Source: Protea cynaroides
Taxonomy: Eukaryota; Streptophyta; Magnoliopsida; Proteales; Proteaceae
DNA length: 64,000 nt
Assembly: GCA_028583415.1 (NCBI GenBank)
Contig: CM053266.1
Coordinates: 44,399,726-44,463,725 of the forward strand
Direction of reading: 5' to 3'
Every line of letters starts with the position of its first letter. The first letter of the stretch is position 1. This document shows positions 37,346-49,827 of the stretch, one piece after another. The position numbers and the translations under genes were made by a program. The notes under the pieces are model-generated. The model was not told where the DNA came from. It ran no database searches and saw nothing but the letters and a program-made list of their open reading frames with translations.

Positions 37346-38500
37346 AATTCCAGAAATGGAGATATTGGGAGATGCAGAGAAGGGGTTGTGCCGGATAAAA
37401 AAAAGTTGGGCAGGGAAAGGCAGAGAGAACAGGAGGAGAGAGAAAGGGGTTTTACGTGGGATTTTGAAAAGTCCATTTTCTTCAGTGTTTTGCGGCTCAT
37501 TGGGGCTATATTACAATACTATTTATATGATCTCATGATCAAAGGGGTGTCAACTGTCGCTTATCGATCAACCGCTTGGCTTCCTCATGTAAATACAGGT
37601 TGAGAGGATTCAGATCCCAAAATCTCTTCTACTTCCCATATGGAACTATGGAACTTGCTTAAAACTAACACCAAAAGATCTTGAGTTCTAACCACACTAG
37701 CACCAAAAAAAACCAAAACAACAAATTTTTCTTTTAAAAGTTTATTTAATAAAAATAATAAAATACAACATCATTAAATGACCTATCCCTTCTTACAAAA
37801 ATGATTTCTGATATTGCCCACCAACTATTCCAAATGTCTTTCTTTCACCAACCAATGGAGTATGGGAAGGCCATCTTCTTCACGATAGGTTGAGAAAAAC
37901 TGGGTCCTTCTATTTATTGTGTGACTTTGAGAGTCTGATCATCAACGAATGGGTGCTCCCCTCACAACCCCACACCCCCCCCCCCAAAAAAAAAAAAAAA
38001 AAAAATAAAAAAACCTTAGAATTCCCTTAAGCCAAACTTACATTTGTGTTTTCTTTGTCTCCTCCATGCTTGGACTACAACATCTCAATGATTTTTTCAC
38101 TAACTCCCTTGGACGAGTGCATCAATGCAGCGCTCTCTCTCACACGTATATATGTAAATGTGGACATGAGTGTGGTGGCCGTGGCCGTGGCCGTGGCTGT
38201 GACTGATCTTTCGTGTGTTAGCTAGTGAGAACACGTACGTCACTAAACAAATGACTCTCATTGGTGGAGCCGTAATGATAAGCCTTATCCATGCTATGAA
38301 GAAAATTTGACACCACAAAACGGCCATGGTCAGCAGATCATTTCAGCCTTTCACAATCCACACCATAATAATGGTCAAAGAACTCATACATTTTGACCTT
38401 TTCAAGTTCTGGTAGCTAGGCATCATTAGTGTCGCTTAGAAATGTGGCTGGCAAGGCGAGTAGGATCTGTTAAAAAAAGAAAAAAAAATCTGTGGATTGG
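37346..38500. other. distal flank of block 1
   Basis: Collinear with about 50460-51745 of block 2 (shared GGCTTCCTCATGT, CACCAAAAGATCTTG and TTGAGAGTCTGATCAT). This copy is the empty site for the foldbacks found at 50678 and 51160 in block 2. A C/A-rich run lies at 37972-38003. No gene is supported. Confidence 0.7.
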
Positions 38501-41500
38501 TTTATCATCTCTTCTTTCTAGTGTTCATTCCAATGTATTTGCTGGGTTATCCACTGCGGTAAGAAACAATTCCTGCAACACGTTTCAATAATGGGTTTAG
38601 AGCTACATGACACCGGCCAGTGTCAAGGCCCATTGACACCAATTTTAAAAGAGGAGCACAAAAAATAAGGTATTTTGAGAATTCCTAAAAAAAGGGTTGG
38701 ATGGTAATTTCATAATTACGAAATAGATAATTGTGCAGATGTGATGGACAGGGGTCGGAAAATCCCTAATGGTTATAAGGTTATTGCATGGAAGAAGCTG
38801 GATTCCATTGTTTGATGGTCTAAATGAAATCGTTGACCTTTAGTCAAATTGTGGGACCCATTAAATTGGTACTCTAAACAAGTACTTGTTTGATGGGTAG
38901 CAAAAGCAGGCCCAGTTTGTGGTGGATTTTTGGGTTATGAGTTGAGACCTTATCTCTACGAGTGGGTCTCATTTGGCCCACTGTCTCTTTTGTAAGACAC
39001 TAAGGCCATGTTTGCAGCATTAGGGTGGGAATTACGGAAAAAAAAATCATCTATAGTACTTTGTTATAGCAAAGTTGATCCAGATCATTGAGAGTGCATC
39101 ATTCACATGTCCCGATGAACCCCAGTGCCAGGATCAGCTGTGCTACACCAAAGTGCTACAGATGATCCTGGCCTGAGAATTACACAAAAACCAATAAAAC
39201 TCATGTCAATCCCTTGTCGAGACCAAATTCACCCACCCCACATAGGAAAGTGAGAGAATTGTTCACCTACATTTACTTGTATCTTCTCTCGGATTCCATC
39301 ACCATTTATAACAAGTGAATTACACAATCAAGAGGTGGCCCACACCACGTCGACCGTGATGGGATCCCAGGAAAGATACAAGTATATGTAGGTCTTCATG
39401 CTTTGCACTCTCCACCCAACCAAACGACTAGGGATGGGAGTGAATAATAACTTTCCGGCGTATCTCCCCTGCACTTGCACATAATCCTATCTCCATCAAT
39501 GCATGTGGAATCCAAACTCCAGAAATGGATCCTACACCCATGATGGAGATGGGATCATGAGGAAGATGCACATAAGTGCAGAGGAACCGACCCAATTTAT
39601 GATGGATCACACCCTCCTGGTTGCATGCATGTATGCATGAATTAATAATATTGTAGTTGAAAATCATACCACAGCTTGAGCTCTGATATCCTCAATCGAT
39701 AACAATGGCTTCCCTTTATCATCCTTAAGCAAAATAAGAACATCAAGGAGATCCTAAGGTTCTCTCTTCAGATCATGCCAACCCGCCTTCCCATCTCTCA
39801 ATCCATGTAATTTGTCATCAATCAGAGGATCATGATACTTGTTAAAGACCCCAAAAGCTTCCTTCACCATCCTCTGATGCCCGTCCAAATCCAACCATCT
39901 CAACCAAGGTAAGTAATCTGAAATACAAAAAGCATATAACAAAGATAACACAGTAAACACTGCATAGATATGTTCTTCTTCTTCAACACCTGGCTCACCA
40001 TCAACCCTACCTTTCCCAAAATATCTTTTATTAAACAAAAACCTCCTTACAACATTCCCACCATATTGCCACCCTAAAACCCTAACATCCAAAACTGCAC
40101 CACCACCAATATTGTTGCTACACTGGTTATAAACATACCGAACAAGGTTATCAGCTTCTTCAATTCTCTTGTCATGGATGTTGGGTTGGTTTCTTGTATT
40201 CTGTGGGATCCATGTAATTATGAGGGTAGTATTTGTATTAGGGTATGGGTCTATTATATATATAGGGGTAAACATAATTGTGGTGGGATTAAGATTTCTA
40301 GGTTTCCTTATATATTGTCTATGTGTGGGAAAATCTAGAAGAAGGATGTAAGGGCTGTCAGAATCCTCTGACAGTGGAGAGCTGAAGGCGCTGTACGACT
40401 GCTAGATGAGCTAAGCCTGTCAGGTAGAGAGCTGTAGAAGTTTTTTGGGAATAAAGAATTTTTCTTTTCTCTGGTGGACGTAGGCATCCCACGATGGGAT
40501 GCTGAACCACGTTAATTCTTTTGTATTTTCTTCTTGTTTGCGTCTCCCAATCCTAACAAGTGGTATCAAAGCTAGGTTCGATGGAACGATCAGTGATCTA
40601 GGAGAAGGAGAGAGGTAGCAGTATAAAGAAGAAGAAGGAAAAAAAAAAGGTACGGTTAGTATTTTGTTTTCTCTTTTGTGAAGTTGAAAAAAAAAACAAT
40701 TGAAGAAAAAAAAGGGAGTTGAAACCGTACGTATAAGAAAAGTGAGTTGTTGTGTTTTTTCGTAACTTCCACCGTGAAATTAAACCAATCCCACTTTTTT
40801 TTTTTTAATCCAATGATTAAAAAGGTAATGATTACTTTTAAAACTGAAAAAAAATTGAGAAAAAAAAAACCAAAAATTCAAACTTTTTTTTTTTCTTTTA
40901 AGAGGGTAGTATTTGTATTAGGATATGGGTCTATTACATGTACAGGGGTAAACTTATAATTGTGGTGGGATTATGATTTCTAGGTTTTCTTATATATTGT
41001 CTCTATGTGGAAAAACCTAGAAAAAGACTGTAAGGGCTGTCAGAGGATTCTCCTCTGACAGTGGAGAGCTGAAGGCGCTGTAAGATGACAGATGAGCTAA
41101 ACCTATTAGGTAGAGAGCTGTAGAAGTTTCTTGGGAATAAAGAATTTCTCTTTTCTCTGGTGGACGTAGGCATCCCACGATGGGGTGCTGAACCACGTTA
41201 ATTCTTTTATGTTTTCTTCTTGTTTGCGTCTCCCAATCCTAACAAGTGGTATTAGAGCTAGGTTCGATAGATCGATCAGTGATCTAGGAGAAGGAGAGAG
41301 GTAGCAGTATGAAGAAGAAGAAAAAAAAAAAGGGTACGGTTAGTGTTGTGTTTTTTCTTTTGTGAAGTTGAAAAAAAAATTGAAGAAAAAAAAGGAAGTT
41401 GAAACCATACGTACAAAAAAAGTGAATTGTTTTTGTTTTTTTAACTCTGAATCTCTTATTAGCTTTTAAGAAAAGTGATCATTGATGAAAAAAAAAAAAG

Positions 41501-43271
41501 AGGGTTTCATGAAGAGAGTATGGAACTGGGACGTCAATTTCAAGATTTGATTTGTGTTTGTAACCAAGTATCTGGTTGGCATCTAGGGAGTGAAGTCACG
41601 GGTGCAGAAGAGATACAAAGGTTGGCACGGGAATCGTGCAATGGGGTTGTAAGGGTTGCTACGAATCAAATGTCTCAAGCGGTGGCATATGCACCGGATG
41701 GTAGTGTATGGGTGAGTTTGGGAGTTGGAAGGGACGTGGAAGGGGAATGCGAGATGGCATCCCCATAGTTTCTGGGTTTGTGTTTGGTACCCAGGGTTTT
41801 GATGGTCAATGACGGCTAGGAAATCGTGACTGAATTGATGGAGCAATAGTAGTTGTTCATGGATTTGGTCGGATCGGAGAGGTTTTCTCTGGGATCTGAC
41901 GGCTAGATTGGAATCCCGACACAGTGTGCATAATTGCCATTTTATGCTGCACCGCAAGGTAAAGGAGTACTGACGGGTTGAGACAAGAAGTCGGATCTCA
42001 AGGTCTACATTGGAGGTGCAGAGGTGAGAGACTTGGGTTCCAGGTGCAATTAGAGTTGCAGAGGGCTGGGATGAGGAGTCGATTCTCAAGGTCTGCATTG
42101 GAGGTGCGGTGGTGAGGGGCTCGGGTTTCGAATGCAACTGAAATTGCAGGAAGACTGTGTGTGACGGTGATCTTTTCTGTGAAGCTGCAACAGTGGGAGA
42201 AATGGAGTCACTTCACATCGTACAGTGGTGAGTTGTATGGGACACCCGGATAGGGTGTGGGCTATGCCAGTTTGGGTGTAGCGGTTTGACAGAGACGGGT
42301 TTTCAGAATCAACATCAACGGATTTTCTTCAAGATAGTTTGCAGAATCCAAGCCAGGTGAAGATTTGTTAGGTTGGTGTCTTGTACTTTGTGGGATCCAC
42401 GCAATTATGAGGGTAGTATTTGTATTAGGGTATGGGCATATTACATGTACGGGGTAAACTTATAATTGTGGTGGGATTAGGATTTTTAGGTTTCCTTATA
42501 TATATTGTCTATGTGTGAAAAAACCTAGAAGAAGACTGTAAGGGCTGTCAGAGGAGGAGAATAGCTGTCAGAGGATTCTCTTCTGACAGTGGAGAGCTGA
42601 AGGCGCTGTAAGGCTGACAGATGAGCTAAGCCTGTCAGGTAGAGAGCTGTAGAAATTTCTTGGGAATAAAGAATTTCTCTTTTCTCTGGTGGACGTAGGC
42701 ATCCCACGATGAGATGTTGAAGCACATTAATTCTTTTGTGTTTTCTTCTTGTTTGCGTCTCCCAATCCTAACAATGGAGCCACCGGAGTCTCACCGAACT
42801 GATAATTTCAGAAGCCATTAGTTTTCTCATCTTCTTCCATTGCTCATCAACCTAGAGTTGAAACCCTACTGTTAAGAAGCCACGACTGATATATTGACTA
42901 GCCATTGTAATAGGTCTGAATGCAAAAACAGAATCATGTTTCTTCAAGAACTCACGAGCAAGCTTTGAGAAGGTAACAAGGATGACATGGATGTCACCGA
43001 GATGGATGCATGCAATGTTGGTGTTCATTCCTTTCATGAGCTCATGTATCCATCTGATTACTGATTTGTTTCTGCACATTTCTACAAGGCTACCCACAAT
43101 GGGCCATGGAAATGGGCCTGTTGGGAGATGGGCAGGGTTCAACTTCGGAAATTTGTGGGTAAGGAAGAAGAAGAGGGAGGGTAAGATTATCATGAGTGCA
43201 AGCCATGCCCAAGCCCAATTAGAGGTAGCAATCTTTGGGAGGTTGAAGAACGTGGAGATGATGTCCTTCAT
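38501..43271 (-). pseudogene. CYP79 copy C, pseudogene (truncated exon 2, LTR element in exon 1)
   Basis: Exon 1 starts at the ATG at 43271, runs to 42774, is interrupted by the LTR element at 40179-42773 and resumes at 40178 down to the donor at 39670. Stops lie at 42852-42854 (after GFQL) and 39754-39756 (after REP). Of exon 2 only the first 72 bp (38572-38501) remain. There the sequence switches abruptly to the distal flank of block 1, so the I-helix to haem region is absent. This end is the junction of the segmental duplication, so C was born truncated. Confidence 0.9.
40179..42773 (+). mobile_element. non-autonomous LTR retrotransposon with a tandem extra LTR
   Basis: TG..CA ends (TGTTGGGTTGG to CCCAATCCTAACA) and a perfect 5-bp duplication ATGGA (40174-40178 and 42774-42778) frame 2,595 bp. 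The 5' LTR is 40179-40558 and the 3' LTR 42366-42773. A third, 5'-truncated LTR copy lies at about 40902-41244. After each of the first two LTRs comes a primer site (TGGTATCAAAGC near 40562; TGGTATTAGAGC near 41248) and a similar GAAGGAGAGAGGTAGCAGTA leader. The internal DNA (about 41260-42365) shows no gag, protease, reverse transcriptase or integrase, so it resembles a TRIM/LARD-type element. Confidence 0.85.
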
Positions 43272-44073
43272 GGATGAGAGGAGTAGTAGATGTTGATGGT
43301 AGCAATTCATGATGGGAGGTTGAAGGTAATTTAATGGCGGATCGTTGATGTTGTTAAGTGTATATATATATAGAAGAGAAGGGAGAAGTTTCTTGGAAGC
43401 CAATTTGGTGGGTTATGAAGACAAAGATCTATGAAGATCGATTAGGTGCATGTATGTGAAGAGTAACACGTACGTTGCCAAGTTAACACATGTTTTATCA
43501 ATCTCTTAAAAAGTTTCATTACTTACCTAATTTATATACTTCTAAGCTAACATGAGTACAACTCTGATACCATTTGAAAATTAGAGAATATTGGTTGTAA
43601 ATTCATTTAGATAACATTTTGTTTTTATATCAATCTCATCAGTAAATATGGTTACATTAGGATTGCTCTTTGAGTAAAACAAATTTAAATTTCAAAATAA
43701 TAACAACTTGTACCTAATTTAAAGGGATGAGGTTAACATAAATGGTAGCTAACTCACAGTTAATTAAGACGGAAAAAAAAAAAAAAAAGAAACAGGACGA
43801 AACGGGTTTTAAATGGAGCAAAAGATGAATGGTACAGTAAAATAAGGTCAAACATTCCGAGAACAGTAAAAAAACTAAAACAAACGGTATGAGTTTTAAA
43901 GGGATTAGATATAATGCAGTACGACGAAAAAAAGAAGAAGACAATTCCCATAAATTGAAGAATTATACCTAAATCAATGGAGAACACATGACATTTATGA
44001 TGTGTTCAGTCATAAACCAGTGAGAATTCTCATCTTCAACAAAGTAGTTAATGGATGTATTAAGTTTGTCCAT

Positions 44074-44220
<147 letters not shown>

Positions 44221-44848
44221 GAGCTATGGTGGCTGCCTAAAATCTACATTTGTTATGGTCCATAGCCCGTCCACCTTAACGAGAAATAAAGTAATGAGTT
44301 TAGAAGCAATTGTAAGAAAGTGGGAGGGGGGAGCGGGGGGTGAGAGATCAATAGAAATGGTCAATCTTTAATCCCACATCAATTACATATGAAAGACAAT
44401 AAGAGTATTAAATGATGTAATAGAATTTTATTGACACTTAGATTATACCGTCATATATAATATTATTTACAATGGTGTATTAAAGCTATTGGAAATTTTT
44501 AATTTTTTTTTTTTACTGTTATTTGAATTCATGATTTCTTAATATAGAAGTGTTGGTCTTTGCCAACTAAACTAACCTTTTGGAATTATATTGTAAATGA
44601 GTTCACCATCTACGATGGTACAATATTTCCGTCGCTAAAGGTTCTTTTGACGTCGAGTAAATGCATCCGTGGCAATAATACCGTCGTAAAAAAAAAAAAA
44701 AAATTGGTGGTGATTCCATCCTTGCCCTTTTATAAGCCTAATCTAAAGTTACTGAAATCAATCTTATGGAATCCTTTTATTTTTATAACTTACTCCCATT
44801 CCCTTTACATGAAACATTAAAAATGAAATTCTAAAATCTTTCCATAGC

Positions 44849-44851
<3 letters not shown>

Positions 44852-44893
<42 letters not shown>
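44852..44893. repeat. (CT)n microsatellite
   Basis: About 42 bp of CT repeats 3' of CYP79 copy D. It is absent beside copy B. Confidence 0.95.
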
Positions 44894-44894
<1 letters not shown>

Positions 44895-45039
44895 ATATAA
44901 TGCTTATATATAGTATAATTATTATTTAAAAAAAAAAACCATAATTTCTTCCTTCTCCATCTCACACAAACCTAAGCTAAAATGAAAGTCATGACATGAG
45001 AACTTTTCTCTCCCGGAACCAACCAAGGAAAGGGTCGGT

Positions 45040-46310
45040 TCAGTTGGCCGGGTAGACATGGCTTGGCAACCGAGGTTTGGCAAGTGCACGCAGTGGTTGA
45101 GCCAAGAAAAGACTGTGGGTTGACTCGGCAAGGTTGATGGATGATTCACCAGGTGGAACTTCCCAGCTGAACCCTTGCAAAAGCCTAGCCAACAACATGA
45201 TAGTCATAGCAGAACCTAGTCCAGTGCCCACGCACCCACGCTTTCCTGTACTGAACGAGATAAACCGCAGCTCTGGTTCGACCAGATCCACATCCGAACC
45301 ATCCTTCAAATGTCGTTCTGGCTTGAACTTGAATGGCTCATCCCAAACCTTAGGGTTCCGGCCCAACCCAATCCGGCTTAGCAACACATAACTTCCTTTT
45401 GGGATGAGGTAACCAGCGATGGTTGTGTCATAGTTCGACACGTGTGGGAGGTTGAAGGCGGAGAGTGGATGAAGCCTGAAGGATTCCCTTGCACAAGCCT
45501 TGACGTAATTGAGTTTGTGGAAATCGGATTCTTGAACCAATCTCTCTTTTCCGACCACCCGGTCTATTTCTTCTATTGCTTTTTGGAGGATTTCGGGCTG
45601 GTTTATCATCTCTGCTAATGTCCATTCCAACGTATTTGCTGGGTTGTCCACTGCAGCAAGGAACAATTCCTGCAACACGTTTCAATAATGGGTTCAGGGT
45701 CATTTTACTTTACTTGACACCCGCCGATGGCAAGGCCCATTGACACTGATTCCAAAAGATGCAGAGATTGGAGGCATAAACTCAAAAATAAAGGGTAGGA
45801 TGGTAATTTTGTAGAAGAGAATAATTTTTGCAGATTACACCAGATATCATATGAATCAGAAAAAACCATCTAAACAAGTACTATAATTGTTTGATGGGTG
45901 AGAAATGAGAATAATTCACCTGCATATACTTATATATTTCTTGGTATTTAATCACCAAAAATATCCAGTGAATCCCACATTTAAGAGGTGGGGCCCACAT
46001 CACATTGACAGTGATAGGATCGCAGAGAAGATACAAGTACTTGTCGGGCTCCCTATTTTGCGGATTTACATCGTCTCCTCCCAGTGATTTTGGGAGGACA
46101 GTGGCAACCTATCTCGGATTGTTGCCACGTGGCTCTCGGTGAATCCGAGACACGCGTCTGAGTCGACACCCTCTGTCGGTTTAGCTTGTCGGCTAAGTGT
46201 CGGCTCGAATGTGGGTCTCGGATTCACCGAGAGCTACGTGGCAACCATCCGGGATAGGTTGCCACTGTCCTCCCAAACCACTGGGAGGAGACGATGCGGA
46301 TCCCTATTTT

Positions 46311-46362
<52 letters not shown>

Positions 46363-47819
46363 GAATAAACCCACCTAAACTAGGTATCCAAATCCTCTCT
46401 TCCAAGAGTTTCGAGAGGAGAGGGGGCGCCCCCCATTGGATGGACAACACTTGGGGCAAGGGTGAATCCGAGCACTCCATCAGAGCCAACAAGCTGAGTC
46501 GGATGGAGGGCTTGGATTCACCCGAGCCCCAAGTGTCGGCCATCCAATGGGGGTGCCCCTTCTCCTCTTGAAACTCTTGGAGGAGAGAATGTGGATCCCC
46601 CAAACTAGGGTGGGAGTGACAAGTAATTACTTTTGGGCGTGTCTACCCTGCAATTAATTACTTGTATCCTCAATGTGATCCCATTTCATCCATGGGTGTA
46701 GAACCCATACTCTAGAAACGGATTCAAACCCATGATGGAGATGGGATCACAAGGAGGATGCAATTGAGTGCAGAGGAGCCGACCCCATATATATGTAGTT
46801 GAAAATCATACCACAGCTTGAGCTCTGATCTCCTCAGTCGATAACAATGGCTTCCCTTTATCATCCTTAAGCAAAATAAAAACATCAAGGAGATCCTGAG
46901 GTTCTCTCTTCAGATCATGCCAACCGTCCTTCCCATCTCTCAATTCTTGTAATCTCTCATCAATCACAGGATCATGATACTTGTTAAAGACCTCAAGAGC
47001 TTCCTTCACCATCCTCTGATGCCCATCCAAATCCAACCATCTCAACCAAGGTAAGTAATCTGAAATACAGAAAGCAAATAAGAAAGATAACGCAGTAAAC
47101 ACTGCATCAATATGCTCTTCTTCTTCAACACCTGGCCCGCCATCAGCCCTACCTTTCCCAAAATATCTTTTATTAAACAAAAACCTCCTTACAACATTCC
47201 CACAATATTGCCACCCTAAAACCCTTGCATCCAAAACTGCACCACCACCAATATTGTTGCTACACTGGTTATAAACATACCGAACAAGGTTATCAGCTTC
47301 TTCAATTCTCTTGTCATGGAGCCACCGGAGTCTCTTCGAGCTGATAATTTCAGAAACCATTAGTTTTCTCATCTTCTTCCATTGCTCGTCGACCCAAGGT
47401 TGAAACCCTACTGTTAAGAAGCCGCGACTGATGGATTGACTTGCCACTGTAATGGGTCTGAATGCAAAAACTGAATCATGCTTCCTCAAGAACTCACAAG
47501 CAAGCTTTGGGCAGGTGACAGGGACGACATGGATGTTACCAAGACGGATGCATGCGATGTTGGTGTTCATTCCTTTCATGAGTTCATGTATCCATCTGAA
47601 TACTGGCTTGTTTCTGCACAATTCTGGGAGGCTACCCACAATGGGCCATGGAAATGGGCCTGGTGGGAGGTGGTCAAGGTTGGACTTCGGAAATTTGTTG
47701 GTGAGGAAGAATAAGAGGGAGGATAAGATTATTATGAATGCAAGCCAAGCCCAAGCCCAAGTCCAATCAGAGGTAGCAATCATCGGAAGGTTGAAGAAGG
47801 AGGAGATGAAGCTCTTCAT
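45040..47819 (-). CDS. CYP79-family cytochrome P450 (amino acid N-monooxygenase), intact copy D
   Basis: Two exons, 47819-46812 and 45669-45040, joined in phase 0 (donor GTATGA, acceptor TTGCAG), encode 545 aa. The upstream in-frame extension to 47963 begins with TTG, so I use the ATG at 47819. In order: membrane anchor (about 21-40), PPGP hinge (52-55), I-helix region AAVDNPAN (341-348, the CYP79-type NP in place of the usual Thr), ExxR as ESFR (398-401), FKPERH, and the haem site FSTGKRGC with Cys at 482. Family role: ER-bound conversion of an amino acid to its aldoxime, the first step to cyanogenic glucosides and other nitrogenous defence compounds. The substrate cannot be read from sequence. 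It is the only one of four copies without a lesion. The 1.1-kb intron carries two foldback insertions and a CT repeat. Confidence 0.93.
46062..46303. mobile_element. foldback MITE (copy FB4) in the intron of CYP79 copy D
   Basis: The left end GGATTTACATCGTCTCCTCC and the right end CGATGCGGATCC are inverted, and the element is palindromic almost throughout. It is flanked by a perfect 9-bp duplication CTATTTTGC (46053-46061 and 46304-46312). Introns of copies A and B show the unoccupied site (CTGCTTTGCAC). The 9-bp duplication points to a Mutator-like mechanism. Confidence 0.85.
46311..46358. repeat. (CT)n microsatellite next to FB4
   Basis: About 48 bp of CT repeats directly abuts the right target duplication of the foldback element. 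Copy B has only ACACTCTCTC here. Confidence 0.95.
46385..46600. mobile_element. foldback MITE (copy FB5) in the intron of CYP79 copy D
   Basis: The left arm is TATCCAAATCCTCTCTTCC and the right arm GGAGAGAATGTGGATCCCC. The flanking duplication is TAAACTAGG / CAAACTAGG (46376-46384 and 46601-46609; one mismatch). Copy B has the uninterrupted CCCCAAACTGGGGTGGGAG at the equivalent point, a clear empty site. Confidence 0.85.
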
Positions 47820-48564
47820 GGATGAGAGAGTAGTAGATGTTGAAGGTAGCAATTCATGGGAGGTTGATGAAGGTGGAGGAATAGATCTTGGAGGGTATTT
47901 TAATGGTGAATTGTTGATGTTGTTAAGTATATATAAGAGAAGGGAGCAGTTTCTTGGAAGCAAACTTGGTGGCTTATATTACTCAAAATTTAAACCAAAG
48001 TCCACAAATGAAGTGCAAGATCCATCAAGTGCATTTATGTGAGGAGTAACGTACCCTAAGTTTCAGCAAGGATTTTTGGTTCACTTGCTTGTAACACATG
48101 TTTTATCAAGCGTTTGAATGGCTTGCATGTAACACATGTTTTATCAAGGGTTTGGATCACTTGTATGTATAACGCTGACACCCATTGTATTGGCTGTAAA
48201 TTCATTTAGATAAGAGAACATAAATTAAAGGAATGAGATTAACATATTTAAATGAAAGCTAATTTAAAAGGATTAGGTTAACATAAATGGTAGATGGATT
48301 GAATTTTAATATACAATGTATTTTCAATTCAAACTATATGTGAGCATGTGCACAACCAAGGAGTTGATTAAATCTAGGTACTCCGATGTATCTGTAATTT
48401 CCAAAACTGACTTGGTCTCGGTTGAATCAATATCTGGATCCAATGGGAAGTGACACGCACACGGCCAATATATATTAAAATAGAATTGGATTGAGATCAG
48501 TCAAGTCCAAAATCGATATGAATCAACCGATTGTGCTATCAACTACTTGAACCATGTGCCCAAC

Positions 48565-48702
48565 GGATAGAAATCCTCTCCAACCGGCCAGCACACCAGC
48601 CAAACATCTGACGGACTGAGATACATCGGTATGTGTGCTAATGCATCCCAACCTCTCCAATGTTTAGCTGGCGGATTGGAACGCTGTAGAGGATTTCTAT
48701 GC
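48565..48702. mobile_element. short inverted-repeat MITE between two direct copies of flank sequence (FB6)
   Basis: The ends GGATAGAAATCCTCT and AGAGGATTTCTATGC are inverted. The host sequence to the left (about 48370-48564, from AAATCTAGGTACTCC to CATGTGCCCAAC) is repeated to the right (about 48704-48910), so the element sits at the joint of a tandem duplication of roughly 200 bp. Block 1 has a single copy (about 33735-33915). Confidence 0.65.
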
Positions 48703-49043
48703 TAAATCTAGGTACTCCACTATATCCGTAATTTCCAAAATTGACCTGATCTCGACTGAATCAATGTATGGATCCAATGGGAAGTGACATGCGGGCGGCC
48801 AATAGATATTAAAATATTATTAAAATAGAATTGGATTGAGATCAATCAAGTCCAAAATCGATATTAATCGACCGATTGTGCTACCAATTACTTGAACCAT
48901 GTGCACAACCCTGGGAGGCTGCCCAAAATAGGCCATGGAAATGGGGCTGGTGAGAGATGAGGTGGGTCATGGTTAGATTTTGGGGAATAAGATAAATTGA
49001 AGTAAAAATGGAATGATAAAATAGAAAAGACACTTTAGATTGG

Positions 49044-49074
<31 letters not shown>

Positions 49075-49784
49075 TGGGTATAGATAAGCTTCTAGGATAA
49101 TTAAAATCATGACCTCTTTGAAGTGTTGGTCTTTAAAAATGAGCAACCCCTGGGGGTTAGTTTCGGTGTTAATTAGTTAGATGTTATCAATCATGATTGC
49201 CGGTGTGTCTTGGACCTAGAAGTAGGAGGGATAAAATGATGACCCCGCCCTCTTAGTTGGATGTTCGTTGTATTCCCATTGTTCCCCATGTTGGTGCAAG
49301 AACCACACAATCGGACACAGAATTCTTCCCCTAATTATTATTAATTATTTCTCAACATGCTTTTTTGGAATAGAAAATATACATTATATTCTTAAAATCC
49401 CACCCCCTCCCCTAGGTTAAGCTCAATTTCGATCTTAGACCTCACTACAACCAACCAAGTCTAATGTAAATATGCTTTCCATTTAAGAGAGAGTTTATCT
49501 TCCCCGAAGGTGAAGAAGATGAAGAGAAATGAGGGGACTGGATCATTTGTGGTAAAATATATATAGAACTTCAAATGAGAATCAATTTTTTCAACAACGA
49601 ATCCAATACTTTGTTAATAAAAACATCGTCTTAAAGTCAGTATTTACTCCCTAGGTTTTCGGAAGCAAACGTGCACTCATTTGATGCGCCCCTTCGAGTA
49701 CGTTGGTGTCGTGCTCAAGCCAAATGTAAGACGGTAATGCAATTTCGGCAAAAACATAAAGAGGAATGCACACAACACGTGCTA

Positions 49785-49786
<2 letters not shown>

Positions 49787-49824
<38 letters not shown>
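49787..49824. repeat. (GA)n microsatellite
   Basis: About 38 bp of GA repeats in the block 2 flank. Confidence 0.95.

Positions 49825-49827
<3 letters not shown>

Larger units (their letters stand above)
25874..38500. repeat. segmental tandem duplication, block 1
   Basis: First of two collinear blocks. It starts inside exon 2 of CYP79 copy A and contains the rest of A, all of copy B and a 5-kb downstream flank ending TGTGGATTGG at 38491-38500. The same flank (GACACCACAAAACGGCCATG, CATACATTTTGACC, GGCTGGCAAGGCGAGTAG) recurs at the end of block 2, near 51548-51745. Block-specific insertions: the hAT at 27616, a Copia remnant at about 34997-36242 containing a MITE, and a solo LTR at 36551. Confidence 0.85.

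Noticed and set aside
41475..41768. 97-aa frame inside the LTR element
   Set aside because: It begins with GTG, has no gag or other retroelement motif, and lies in a non-coding TRIM/LARD-type interior.
47820..47963. 48-residue N-terminal extension of CYP79 copy D
   Set aside because: The frame opens with TTG, not ATG; the ATG at 47819 gives a length and anchor position normal for CYP79.
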